Source: Saccharum officinarum | Lineage: Eukaryota; Streptophyta; Magnoliopsida; Poales; Poaceae | Direction: 5' to 3' | DNA length: 64,000 nt | Assembly: GCA_020631735.1 (NCBI GenBank) | Contig: CM036225.1 | Location: 69,862,662-69,926,661, forward strand | In this document: positions 33,855-44,275 of the stretch, in pieces | Layout of the letters: each line of letters opens with the position of its first letter | How positions within the stretch are numbered: the first letter of the stretch is position 1 | Notes under the pieces: generated by a model | The model's database searches: none | What the model saw: only the letters and a program-made list of their open reading frames with translations | Told to the model about the DNA's origin: nothing | Translations under genes and position numbers: made by a program

Positions 33855-36800
33855 ATGGCTGCACGTGGCAGAGGCAGAGGTAGAGGTGGCCGTGGTGCTG
33901 GTGTTACTCATGAACAATTGGCGCAGCAACAGATGGACATGATGAACGCCATTGCTCAGTTTGCACAGGCAATGCAGGCTGGTGTTGGAATTAATGCTCA
34001 AGGACAACCTCCAAGGAATAAGAGGAGGGAGTTCATGCAGAGTCGTCCCCCTGTGTTTTCTCATGCAGCTGATCCTCTTGAAGCTGATGACTGGCTGCGT
34101 GCTATTGAGAGGGAGCTCAACATAGTACAATGCAATGAGCAGGAGAAAGTGCTCTATGCTTCAGGTCAACTTCAGGGAGCTGCACAAACATGGTGGGAGT
34201 CCTACCAAGCTGCTCGTCCCAACAATGCCCCTCCTGTCACCTGGAATGAGTTTGTGACAAGTTTTAGAGCTCGACATATCCCCGCTGGTGTTGTAGCACA
34301 GAAGCAGGAGGAATTCAGGACACTCAGGATGGGATCCATGACCATGAGTGAGTACCATGACAAGTTCGAGCAGTTGGCTCGATACGCTCCAAATGAAGTT
34401 AGGGAAGATGCTGACAAGCAGAGGCTTTTTCTGAATGGCATCTACTACGAGCTTCGACTGCAGTTGCTGGGGAATTCCTATGCCAATTTTGGGCAGCTGG
34501 TGGATCGTGCCATTATCCTTGATAATGCTCGTCTGGCACAAGACAAGAAAAGGAAGTGGAACGGACAGGGCTCTGGAGGCAATGCTCGTTTCCGTCCTTA
34601 CAATCAGGGCTATCAGCCAAAGTACCAAGGGCCAGCTGGTAATTGGAATAACAATCAGAATCAACAGCAGGGAAGCCAGCGAAAGCAGAATGGACAGCAG
34701 ACACCTCGTCAGAATGCAACCAACAACACTCCTCAGAAGGGTGTTTCTCCTTACACTCCACAAGTTTGCTACCGGTGTGGAAAGCCAGGACATTATGCTA
34801 ACAATTGTCCTGAGAAGCAGAACCAGCAGACTCCTCAGAAGTCCAACACTGGTGGGCAGAAGCTGTTCAATCACCATGGCAAGGTGAATTATGTGTCTAC
34901 TGCTACTGCTCAAGAGGCGGTAAATCACATGGCTACCGAGACTGCTCAGGAGACGCCTGAAATTATGCTTGGTACGTTCAGTGTCAATTCTTATTCCGCT
35001 TCTGTTCTTTTTGATTCTGGAGCTTCGCATTCTTTTATCTCGCAAGCATTTGTTAGAATGCATAGCATACCCGTAATTCCTATGAAAGAATCCATGTCAG
35101 TAAACTCTCCGGGAGGAAATATACCAGCGGAGTATTATTGCCCCTCTGCAAGTCTTTCTTTAAGGGGGGTAGAGTTTCCTGTCTGTGCGGTGGTGTTGAA
35201 GGCAGCCGGTATTGATTTGATTCTGGGAATGGGCTGGCTGAAGCAATATGGCGTTCAGATTCTGTGCAAAGATAAAATGGTAGAACTGACTACTCCTAAG
35301 GGCGAAAGACACCGTGTTGAAGTGGCAGTGAGAGCACCTCCAACCGCTACAGTGAACCAGATGAACAATGAGGTTGACCCTCAGAACCGTGTTGTGGAGG
35401 AATTCCCGGATGTCTTTCCAGATGACTTGCCAGGTATGCCACCTGACCGAGACATTGAGTTTATTATTGAGTTATTACCTGGCACTGCACCTATAGCTAA
35501 ACGTCCATATAGAATGGGAGTTAATGAACTAGAGGAATTAAAGAAACAGCTTAAGGAGTTGGAGTCAAAAGGATTCATTCGGCCTAGTGCATCCCCTTGG
35601 GGCGCTCCAGTGATCTTTGTTGACAAGAAGGATGGAACTCAGCGTATGTGTGTTGATTATCGTTCTCTTAATGAAGTTACAATCAAGAATAAGTATCCAT
35701 TGCCTCGGATTGATGATTTGTTTGATCAACTGAGAGGTGCTTGTGTGTTCTCAAAGATTGATCTACGTTCAGGCTATCATCAGTTGAAAATCAGGAATAC
35801 AGATATACCCAAGACAGCTTTCACTACAAGGTATGGGTTGTATGAGTATACAGTTATGTCATTCGGTTTGACCAATGCACCTGCCTACTTTATGTACATG
35901 ATGAACCAGGTGTTTATGGAGTATCTTGACAAGTTCGTAGTGGTGTTCATTGATGATATTCTGATATTCTCCAAGACAGAAGAGGAACATGCAGAACATT
36001 TAAGGTTAGTCTTGCAAAAGCTTCGGGAACATAAGTTGTATGCTAAGCGGAGCAAGTGTGAGTTCTGGCTTAAGGAAGTCTCTTTTCTGGGACATGTTGT
36101 TTCTAATGGAGGGATATCAGTGGATCCAGGCAAGGTAAAAGATGTTTTGGATTGGAATCCGCCTACAGACGTCAGTGAGATCCGTAGTTTTCTTGGTTTG
36201 GCAGGTTACTATAGGAGGTTCATTGAAGGATTCTCTAAACTAGCTAAGCCCATGACAGCATTGCTTGAGAAGAATGCTAAATTTGTGTGGTCAGATAAGT
36301 GTCAAGCTAGCTTTGAGCAGTTGAAAGAGAAGTTGACTACAGCTCCGGTATTGATTCTGCCTGATCTGAGTAAGAGATTCTCTATCTATTGCGATGCATC
36401 TCGTTTGGGATTGGGTTGTGTTCTTATGCAAGAAGGTAGAGTTGTTGCTTATGCATCCAGACAATTGAGAAAACATGAGTTGAATTATCCCACTCATGAT
36501 TTGGAGTTAGCAGCTGTTGTTCATGCATTGAAGATTTGGAGGCACTATTTGATTGGGCACAAGAGTGACATCTACACTGATCACAAGAGTTTGAAGTACA
36601 TATTTACTCAGTCTGATCTAAATTTGAGACAGCGTAGATGGTTGGAATTGATCAAAGATTATGATCTAGAGGTTCATTACTATCCTGGTAGGGCGAATGT
36701 CGTGGCCGATGCATTAAGCAGGAGGGGCTACTCTGAGCCTCGGACGACACCAATAACAGATGAGTTAACTGTTGAATTCAAACAATTGAACCTTGGTATT

Positions 36801-38264
36801 GTGTTGAATGCTATGGAGATAGAGATTACACCTACTCTAGAGCAAGAGATACGCGAGGGTCAGCTCGAAGATGAGAAGCTGAAGGAGATAGCAGACAATG
36901 TTGTGATTGGTAAGTCACCTGGTTTCCGTTTAGATGAAGATGGTACTTTATGGTTTGGTAAACGGATTTGTGTGCCTGAGATAAAGGCTATTCGTGATGC
37001 AATTTTGCGGGAAGCACATGAATCAGCCTATTCTATCCATCCTGGTAGTACTAAGATGTATCAGGATTTGAAAGAAAAATACTGGTGGGTCGGTATGAAG
37101 AAAGAAGTAGCTGAGTACGTGGCTATATGTGATACATGTCAGCGTGTGAAGGCTGAACATCAGAGGCCTGCTGGATTGTTGCAACCAATGAAGATTCCCG
37201 AATGGAAGTGGGAAGAGGTTGGTATGGATTTTATTGTAGGCTTACCTCGCACTAAGTATGGTTATGATTCTATATGGGTAATTGTAGATCGTTTGACAAA
37301 GGTTGCACACTTCTTACCAGTCAAGACTTCTCACAGTGGACTAAAATTAGCAGAATTATACATGGAAAGAATTGTTTGTTTGCATGGCGTTCCAAAGAAG
37401 ATTGTGTCCGATAGAGGTACGCAGTTCACATCTCATTTTTGGGAGCAAGTGCACACTTCATTGGGAACCAAGCTGAATTTCAGTACCGCTTATCATCCTC
37501 AGACCGATGGTCAGACCGAAAGAATTAATCAAATATTAGAAGATATGCTGAGAGCCTGTGCATTACAGTATGGTACTAGTTGGGATAAGAGTTTGCCTTA
37601 TGCAGAGTTCTCTTACAATAACAGCTATCAGCAAAGTCTCAAGATGGCACCATTTGAAGCGTTGTATGGGCGTAAGTGTAGAACGCCATTGTTTTGGAAT
37701 CAAACGGGAGAAACTCAAGTGTTTGGTCCCGATGTGTTGAGAGATGCGGAAGAACATGTGAGGAAGATCAGAGAGAATCTGAGAGTGGCACAATCTCGTC
37801 AGAAGAGTTATGCTGATAACAGACGAAGAGATTTAGCTTTTAAAGTTGGTGATTATGTCTATTTGAAAGTGTCTCCAATGAGAAGTGTGAAGCGGTTTAG
37901 CATGAAAGGTAAACTAGCCCCAAGGTATGTTGGTCCGTTTTGGGTTCTGAATAGGCGAGGAGAAGTTGCATATCAATTGGAATTGCCTGAAAGTTTGTCA
38001 GGAGTGCATGATGTGTTCCATGTGTCACAACTAAAGAAGTGTCTTCGTGTGCCCGAGGAGCAAATACCAGTGGAAGAGCTTAAAGTGGGTGAAGATTTGA
38101 CTTATGAAGAGTTTCCGGTACAAATCTTGGAGACATCACAAAGAGTTACGAGGAGTCGAGTTATTAAGATGTGTAAAGTTCAATGGAGTCGGTATTCGAA
38201 AGAGGAAGCAACTTGGGAAAGAGAAGAGGACTTGAGAAAGGACTATCCGCAGTTGTTTGAGTAA
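33855..38264 (+). CDS. gag-pol polyprotein with chromodomain, chromovirus 2, intact
   Basis: One frame of 1,469 residues. Gag: Arg/Gly-rich start, capsid-like core (RRPPVFS-type region near 60, about residues 60-220), zinc knuckle [14 protein letters not shown] from C305. Protease: D387 in [12 protein letters not shown]: about 530-800, catalytic D700-D701 in VFIDDILIF. RNase H: first Asp D847 in [10 protein letters not shown]. Integrase: zinc-binding part from H1062 (IHPGSTKMY) to the C1092-x2-C pair (CDTC); catalytic D1125, D1186 and E1222, the last two separated by 35 residues as expected. C-terminal chromodomain near 1425-1465 ([19 protein letters not shown]). Chromodomains of this lineage are thought to steer integration to heterochromatin. 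All catalytic residues are present and there are no stops. Confidence 0.96.
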   Translation: MAARGRGRGRGGRGAGVTHEQLAQQQMDMMNAIAQFAQAMQAGVGINAQGQPPRNKRREFMQSRPPVFSHAADPLEADDWLRAIERELNIVQCNEQEKVLYASGQLQGAAQTWWESYQAARPNNAPPVTWNEFVTSFRARHIPAGVVAQKQEEFRTLRMGSMTMSEYHDKFEQLARYAPNEVREDADKQRLFLNGIYYELRLQLLGNSYANFGQLVDRAIILDNARLAQDKKRKWNGQGSGGNARFRPYNQGYQPKYQGPAGNWNNNQNQQQGSQRKQNGQQTPRQNATNNTPQKGVSPYTPQVCYRCGKPGHYANNCPEKQNQQTPQKSNTGGQKLFNHHGKVNYVSTATAQEAVNHMATETAQETPEIMLGTFSVNSYSASVLFDSGASHSFISQAFVRMHSIPVIPMKESMSVNSPGGNIPAEYYCPSASLSLRGVEFPVCAVVLKAAGIDLILGMGWLKQYGVQILCKDKMVELTTPKGERHRVEVAVRAPPTATVNQMNNEVDPQNRVVEEFPDVFPDDLPGMPPDRDIEFIIELLPGTAPIAKRPYRMGVNELEELKKQLKELESKGFIRPSASPWGAPVIFVDKKDGTQRMCVDYRSLNEVTIKNKYPLPRIDDLFDQLRGACVFSKIDLRSGYHQLKIRNTDIPKTAFTTRYGLYEYTVMSFGLTNAPAYFMYMMNQVFMEYLDKFVVVFIDDILIFSKTEEEHAEHLRLVLQKLREHKLYAKRSKCEFWLKEVSFLGHVVSNGGISVDPGKVKDVLDWNPPTDVSEIRSFLGLAGYYRRFIEGFSKLAKPMTALLEKNAKFVWSDKCQASFEQLKEKLTTAPVLILPDLSKRFSIYCDASRLGLGCVLMQEGRVVAYASRQLRKHELNYPTHDLELAAVVHALKIWRHYLIGHKSDIYTDHKSLKYIFTQSDLNLRQRRWLELIKDYDLEVHYYPGRANVVADALSRRGYSEPRTTPITDELTVEFKQLNLGIVLNAMEIEITPTLEQEIREGQLEDEKLKEIADNVVIGKSPGFRLDEDGTLWFGKRICVPEIKAIRDAILREAHESAYSIHPGSTKMYQDLKEKYWWVGMKKEVAEYVAICDTCQRVKAEHQRPAGLLQPMKIPEWKWEEVGMDFIVGLPRTKYGYDSIWVIVDRLTKVAHFLPVKTSHSGLKLAELYMERIVCLHGVPKKIVSDRGTQFTSHFWEQVHTSLGTKLNFSTAYHPQTDGQTERINQILEDMLRACALQYGTSWDKSLPYAEFSYNNSYQQSLKMAPFEALYGRKCRTPLFWNQTGETQVFGPDVLRDAEEHVRKIRENLRVAQSRQKSYADNRRRDLAFKVGDYVYLKVSPMRSVKRFSMKGKLAPRYVGPFWVLNRRGEVAYQLELPESLSGVHDVFHVSQLKKCLRVPEEQIPVEELKVGEDLTYEEFPVQILETSQRVTRSRVIKMCKVQWSRYSKEEATWEREEDLRKDYPQLFE

Positions 38265-38294
38265 GCAAAGTCTAATCTCGAGGACGAGATTCTT

Positions 38295-38311
38295 TTAAGG
38301 GGGGTAGAATT
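38295..38311 (+). other. Polypurine tract of chromovirus 2
   Basis: TTAAGGGGGGTAGAATT directly before the 3' LTR, preceded by CTCGAGGACGAGATTC, the same signature as in chromovirus 1. Confidence 0.88.
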
Positions 38312-41099
38312 TGTAACACCCAAAATTTGCATATCTTTCGAAATAGTGAAAATGATTTATTTACGCAATTTGGTGAGCATTAAACATAGGCAAAATAATT
38401 ATTTTATGAAAATAAAATCAATTGTAAGGCAAGAAGCATATTGGTGCACTCATGCTGCTGCATTTGTTCTTATGTATTGTCTGGTTTTTGTTCCAAAAGC
38501 AAATGAATTCAAATCCCTTTTGAAAATGCCTTTGGAAAATTGATTTAGAAAAGAAAAAGGAAAACTTTCACTCCCTTGCAATCTGGCCCGAAGGCCTGTT
38601 TTCCTCTTTTTCGGCCCAATCCAGCAAGGGGAAGCCGCGGGCGCCTTTCTCACCTTCTCCTGCCGCCGACACGTGGGCCCGCGTCGCCACCGTCGTCTTC
38701 ATCGAGCCGGACTCGATTCCAAGCAGAGCCCGACTCCGGTCTTGCCCTTGCCGCATCCTAGCGTGCTCCGCAAGCCATCTTGGCCATAAATAGCTAACTC
38801 CGCGTGCGCGCCGTCCCTTCCAAAACCCTAATTGAGTTCTCGCCCTCGCTAATAGCGCTCCGAGCCGCCGCAAGCTCGAGCAATCGCCGCCGCCGTCGGT
38901 CTCTCCAAAGCCGACCCTAATCCGCTCCGTAAGCTTCGTTACGGTCTTCGTAACGTTTCTACGACCCTTCCGAAACTTGTTTCCCTCAATTTTGTTGATT
39001 CCGTGGCTCTCAAACCGTCGCCGAACTTTGCAGGGGAGACTTCGCCGCCGGTCATCGTCGCGCCGCCGTTCCGCCCCGTCCCGACCGCCTTCATTTACGT
39101 GGGTAAGATCCCCGTGAATTTCTATTCCGTTTGGGCTTGGTCCCGAGCCTTTTCATAGCTCGTAGCCCGAGAACTAGTCATGCCGGTGAGCTCCGTCATT
39201 TTTCGGCCATGGCCACCGCCGTCTCGGCCTTCTTCTCCGGCCGAGCGCCGCCGGCGTTTTCCCCGCAACCGATCCGGTCCGTTGGATGTAGATCCGATGG
39301 CTCAGGATCAAAGATACCCCTTCGGGGTGAATCTTGTTAAAGAGACCCCGAGGTCTTTTATAATAGAACCCGCAGTCCCAGGGCGTCATCAGCTAATACG
39401 TTTTCATCAATGGAAAGCGTAAACTTCTGTTAAACAGATAGAAAATACGTTTTCTCTTATTTACCGTTTTGCCAATACATTCAAATGCTTATAAAATCTC
39501 CGTTTTAACTCCGATTTGACCCATTCAAATTGCGTTGAGTTCGTTACATCGTGATCTATGCAGTGATATAGTTTTTAGTTATGTTAATAGCTTTTAAAAT
39601 TCGAGCTCCTATAAATTATATTATTTCTTCTATAGGAAAACTTTGGAAATTCATATCTTGCTCGTTTTAACTCCGTTTTCAGTGAATAAACTATCCATGT
39701 GTTCGTAGCGATGTGTAGATTCATTTTATAAACATTTTACTCAGTATTATTGAGTATTGGTGTACTGTTCTAATCAAATTCTATTGTTTGCATCGTGTAT
39801 GTGTGCTCGTTGGATTGTTTGTTGCTGATTGTAATCGAGTCCAGAGAGTGAGCCGTTCATGGTTGACCAGGAGTTTTACGACCAGCAGGAACAACCAGAC
39901 TTCGCTGATCAAGGCAAGTATAGATGGGACTATCCTTGTTACCTATTCACCATGAACTAAATTCATATTGCATGTGTCTTTGCTACCTTGTGAGATTTAC
40001 CCTAGTGTTGTTTTCTTATACCTTGTCACCTTGGGATTTGCATGTGGGTAGTATTGCTAGTGCTTTATCCATGATCTTGTAATATGAATTGAAAGAATGG
40101 AATTGCTAATGATGAATCTAACCTTACATACTGCTTATAGGGGGCTAGAGTAGGGGGTTATATTGTTGCTACTCTGGTTTCTCTCCGTAAGGACTTATTC
40201 TGTAAGTGAATCATCCGGGACTTACAGTACAGCTGTGAGGGCTATATGGCTCTGGCTCTAGTTATTCGTTGAGACCTTTTCTAGCTTGTGAGAGGGACAG
40301 CTGAATTGGGTATAGTGCAGTCTCTGGCCTTTGTGTATAGTCGTGATGAAATGTGCCAGTTGGAAGGGGGTGTACTATCTCTGACGACAAAGCGTTTCCT
40401 TGCTTGTTAGACGAACTCTCGGGTAGCTTTATGTGTTTTGTGGTGTCTTGGGAGTAATTAACCCACTTTATTGCAAAGCATGACTCACAGTGAAAGTGTA
40501 CACCTCTGCGCAGAGTTAAAAACTATCATGATAGCCTTGCCCAGGGTCACGGGCGGCCAAGGGATTCTTATGGAATAGATACACTTGTTTACTTTAAGTT
40601 ATATGCTTAAAATTGCTGTTTAAGGTTATTCTTTAATTCTTGTACACATTGATCATGTGGTTGGGAAGTGCTACTACCTTGTTGCTAACTGCTAAAACTT
40701 GACATTCACTAAAAGCTGACGCAGTAAACCAGTGTCATTTTTTTTTGAGCTTCATGAACCCCTTCTATGCTTGTGGAGTTCGACATGAACTCACTCTTGC
40801 TATTTCCCCACACTTCAGGAGATCAAGGTGTGAATTGCAACTATCGTGATGAGTACTAGATTTGCAGTCTCCCAGTCGACGTGTCCCTGTGTTTTGGAGC
40901 TTCCGCTATTGCTTATTATGAGAGACATATATTAGTATTTTCTATATTATTGTGAAGACTATGTAATAAATATACATTCGCTATGTAATAAGACAGGTGT
41001 GATGCTACTCTGATATTTGTCTACTTATGTGTGCGACTTTCTGGGGTGCACATAAGGATATTATACATCTTATTTGGTTCTTCAAATTGAGGTGTGACA
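38312..41099 (+). repeat. 3' LTR of chromovirus 2
   Basis: 2,788 bp, same length as the 5' LTR and identical to it except for the two substitutions found. Small open frames in it are duplicates of those in the 5' LTR and not genes. Confidence 0.95.
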
Positions 41100-41104
41100 C
41101 CCCC

Positions 41105-41131
41105 TATGTATAATTTCTGGCTCAGCCCAAC
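41105..41131 (+). mobile_element. Right end of the hAT-like relic
   Basis: TATAATTTCTGGCTCAGCCC is a decayed inverted copy of the end at 28500. Only this stub remains on the right of chromovirus 2. Confidence 0.45.
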
Positions 41132-41668
41132 ACAAATTCCGTACAAACGAGAGCACTTATTGTCTACATAAGTAATTGCAGATATGCAAAATTTCGAAAC
41201 CAACTTCAATGATCATATAGTAGCTACAAATTAAAGAAGCCGAATAATAAAATATAACATTTCTTATCTCTTTTTTCATATATAGTATAGTATAAATACA
41301 CTAAATTTGATTTTTAGGAGTTCAGTGTAATTGCATTGTGGAACAACACGGCTTGTCCCATTCTTGCTAACCTTTTGGAAAAGTTTCAACTGCAAGTCCA
41401 TCGATTGCACCATTTTCCTCTGCTAGAGTGTACATAATAATCAACTCAACCATCAACACGCAAATATGGAGAAACTTTTTCTTACTTATTTTGGTTTGAA
41501 GTGAACGAGAGGAAATATTCTTGTTTTTCCTGTTTCATATGGTTTCTAAATACGAGGACATCCCAGTTTAATCTTTCTTATATATTCTTCTTTTCCATAT
41601 GTCTATTTTATTTTTTATTATTTGACCTCTAAATTTATTATTTTTTGTTTGTCCTCTAAATTTATCAG
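41132..41668 (+). other. Intron 1 of F-box copy 3, right part
   Basis: AT-rich, noncoding. Ends with TAAATTTATCAG, the acceptor of exon 2. Confidence 0.65.
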
Positions 41669-41848
41669 AAAGAGCACCAATCTGTTGACATAATTAAAGG
41701 TAGGATACCACAGCTTCCTCAAGTGACATCTTTGATGGTTCATGTTCATCTACATGAGCTTCATTCCTTTGGAAGTGGCATGGCAGCAGATATCTTAGCA
41801 CAATGTAGTAATCTCAAATATCTTCGCATATGTTGCACCTTCAAGATG
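41669..41848 (+). pseudogene. F-box copy 3, exon 2 (180 bp)
   Basis: Open in phase 0: HQSVDIIKGRIPQLPQVTSL, then HELHSFGSGMAADILAQCSN. Same length and phase as exon 2 of copy 2. Donor ATG/GTTAGT at 41848/41849. Undamaged in itself; joined to exon 1 only if a 13-kb intron holding a retrotransposon is removed. Confidence 0.8.
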
Positions 41849-42001
41849 GTTAGTACAATTGCGTTCAAAAAAAAGATGGTTAGTACAATGACCTAGCTAC
41901 TTATTCCCATCAAGCCGTTGTTCTTCATTTATAAATCATTGTTTTTTTCTTTTCATCGCATCGAATCAAGCTAATTAATAACATCCTTTGTACTTACGCA
42001 G

Positions 42002-42313
42002 GACAACGAATTGAAATCACCTTTCTTATGCGACCATCACGACAATTGGAAATCTGATGTGGTCTACTGCCTACCTCACCTCAAGGAAGTCGAGTTTACG
42101 GGGTTGGCGGGAACTGAATGCGAACTTTGGTTTGTGCAATCCATGCTCGCAAGCACCACACAACTTAATAAGGTGACTATAAGTTTTGACCCGGAGTCCA
42201 GCCTAAAGAATAGGATACATGCTTTTGAGCGTATTACACCACTACAAGAACATGGGATGTGGACCTGTTGTCATGAACCTTATTTGTCCTTGGAGTGGAA
42301 GCCTTCTCCATGA
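42002..42313 (+). pseudogene. F-box copy 3, exon 3 with FBD domain
   Basis: Acceptor TTACGCAG at 42001, open to TGA at 42311-42313. FBD core LPHLKEVEFTGLAGTECELW, then the usual C-terminal LSLEWKPSP. The FBD domain follows the LRRs in many plant F-box proteins; its binding partner is not known from sequence. Intact exon of a gene with one frameshift in exon 1. Confidence 0.82.
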
Positions 42314-42462
42314 GTGTGTACTTTCTTGGGTAGTATAATTATATTGCAAATAATGAGCCCTAGCTGGTATAATCTGAGAGAGAGTAGTTGCTAGGATAGG
42401 ACCATAGAGTATTTGCTAGACTGGAACCACCTGACCCAAAACCCAAGTATTATACAGTGTAA

Positions 42463-42679
42463 GGGCATGTTTGGTTCGTCCTGCTAAACTTTAACAGGTA
42501 TTGATCATAGGGTGTTCGGATACTAATAAAAGACTAATTAGACTTAATAGATTCGTCTCGTAAATTAATCTCAATTTATGCAATTAGTTTCGTAATTAGT
42601 CTATATTTAACACTCCATATATGTGTCCAAACATTCGATGTGATAGGTGTTAAAAAAACCAAGGGAACCAAACACCCCC
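42463..42679. mobile_element. Tourist-like MITE, 217 bp
   Basis: Ends GGGCATGTTTGGTTC and GAACCAAACACCCCC are inverted repeats flanked on both sides by TAA (42460-42462 and 42680-42682), the PIF/Harbinger target duplication. The inside carries TAGATTCGTCTCG and CAATTAGTTTCGTAATTAG, typical of an abundant grass family. Confidence 0.85.
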
Positions 42680-42804
42680 TAAACAACATGCACCACCTTC
42701 ATTCTCAGATTGAAAACTTAAACGTGCCTACTAGCTGCGGCTTCCAGACTCAACAAATTTCTTTGGAGTCGTCGTTCGATTGGATTCGATTTGTTAATAC
42801 TTTC

Positions 42805-42994
42805 TTCATTCCAAATTATAATTCGTTTGACTTTTTTACCTTAAGTTTAACCGCTCGTTTTATTCAAAAAGTTTGTGCAAACATAATCAAATTTAAGTCA
42901 TTCTTAAAGAACTTTTGTTAATAATAATAAAGTAAGCCACAATAAAAAAAGTGATATTTAGCATAAATTTTTTAATAAGACGAGCGGTTAAATT
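42805..42994. mobile_element. Left part of a Stowaway-like MITE split by the CACTA element
   Basis: Carries CATTCCAAATTATAATTCG and GTTTGACTTTTTT at one end, a Stowaway-type terminus. An inner inverted pair, TTAACCGCTCGTTTTATT and AATAAGACGAGCGGTTAA, lies at about 42848 and 42972. The matching terminus AAAAAGTCAAACAAACTATAATTTAGAA is on the far side of the CACTA element at 53209-53240. Confidence 0.7.
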
Positions 42995-43009
42995 CACTAC
43001 GGGATACTG

Positions 43010-43565
43010 ATTAATTACCGAGTGTGATAAACACTCGACAAATATGGATAAACACTCGGTAAATCTTTTACCGAGTGCCACACTCGGTAAACATGACTCG
43101 GTAAACAACGACTCGGTAAAGTTAGTTTACCGAGTGTCAACTAACGGGGCACTCGGAGAATAAATCTTACCGAGTGCTACGCCGACACTCGGTAAACAAC
43201 TACGACATGACGGTCGTCAGTCCCCAAGCTTGCCGTTAACGGCTTCGTTTATCGAGTGTTAGACATAGCACTCGGTAAACAGATAACCATTTTCATGATT
43301 AAAACAATTCCGCAAATATTTTTTTCCTAATATAGTTTACCGAGTGTACCGGTAACACTCGGTAAACATGTAACTCATTTACCGAGTGTTCCACTCGGTA
43401 AAAAATGGCACATATATCCGAGTGGGGTCGTGGCACTCGGTAAAAAATAGCACACTCGGCAAAATTAACAGAATCAGAACCAATTTGGTTCTGTTCTCTG
43501 TTTTACCGAGTGTAACACTCGGTAAACATCACCATTACCGAGTGTTACACTCGGTAAAACTTGTC
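43010..43565. repeat. Left subterminal repeats of the CACTA element
   Basis: About 15 copies of TTTACCGAGTG or its complement, often as tight palindromes such as TTACCGAGTGTTACACTCGG. In the family these are recognition sites for the TNPA-like protein. Transcribed copies would fold into hairpins. Confidence 0.88.
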
Positions 43566-44275
43566 CACAGTATTTTTTTTGTTTATTTCAATGCATATCC
43601 AGCCACAATTAACAACAATTATAATAGAATATCACAGTTACCAACAGATAGACAATATATATCACATATATGTCCACAAATGTCACATCCACTCATTATA
43701 ACCAACATATAGCTACAACAAATGTCACAAGCACAATGCAAAGTCCACAAACACCATCAACATGTCCAAAGTCCACAAAGTTCAACCCACTTCTAAGTTC
43801 AACATACAAACAAGTGAAACACGGTCCTGTCACATGGTCGGAGCCCTACCGAGAAACAGAGACAAGTCCAAGTCTTGATCGTTGTTTGATCCAGCTGTAG
43901 AAGATCCCTGGAATGAGGGAGCAAAAGAAAATAAACATATTTATCAATTAATCATAAGGTAGTATGCCAAATTCAAATATTCCTTCGAAAGACCAGTTAA
44001 CAGTGACATCAATATATAGGCATATAATAGATAACACATATCAAGTTAGTTGCTGTTTAGTTCTCCTCTATGTGCAAGATATTGTCACACATGGTCGAGT
44101 AGACTGAACATGAATTGGGCAAACACCTATGTACTCATGTAGAACCTAACATGATGCCTTTCAAGGTCTGAACAATATTACTAATAATCTAACTTATACA
44201 TGTATGTATCCTACTCTCTTCTAGGTTCTAACATGATAGTGTTGACTGTAGCACAATCTGAACTGAAAAGGCTTT
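43566..44275. other. CACTA interior, noncoding
   Basis: AT-rich sequence between subterminal repeats and the 3' end of the second transposase gene. Repeated CACAAATGTCACA and GTCCACAAA words occur at 43670-43780. No gene recognised. Confidence 0.55.

Larger units (their letters stand above)
29235..41099 (+). mobile_element. Chromovirus 2: intact, very young Ty3/Gypsy LTR retrotransposon (Tekay/Del-like)
   Basis: An 11,865-bp element with two 2,788-bp LTRs, a tRNA-Met primer site, ORF0, one uninterrupted gag-pol frame with chromodomain and a polypurine tract. The target duplication is CCCCC at 29230-29234 and 41100-41104. I found two differences between the LTRs (T/C near 30016 against 39093, G/A near 30781 against 39858), i.e. 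about 0.07%; at 1.3e-8 per site per year that is under 0.05 million years. Every part needed for transposition appears to be present, so it may be autonomous. It sits in the hAT-like relic within intron 1 of F-box copy 3. Confidence 0.95.

Noticed and set aside
33855..38264. Possibility that the RT-containing frame is an endogenous pararetrovirus (caulimovirus)
   Set aside because: LTRs, integrase with D, D-35-E and chromodomain, PBS, PPT and a 5-bp duplication identify a Ty3/Gypsy retrotransposon; no movement protein is present.
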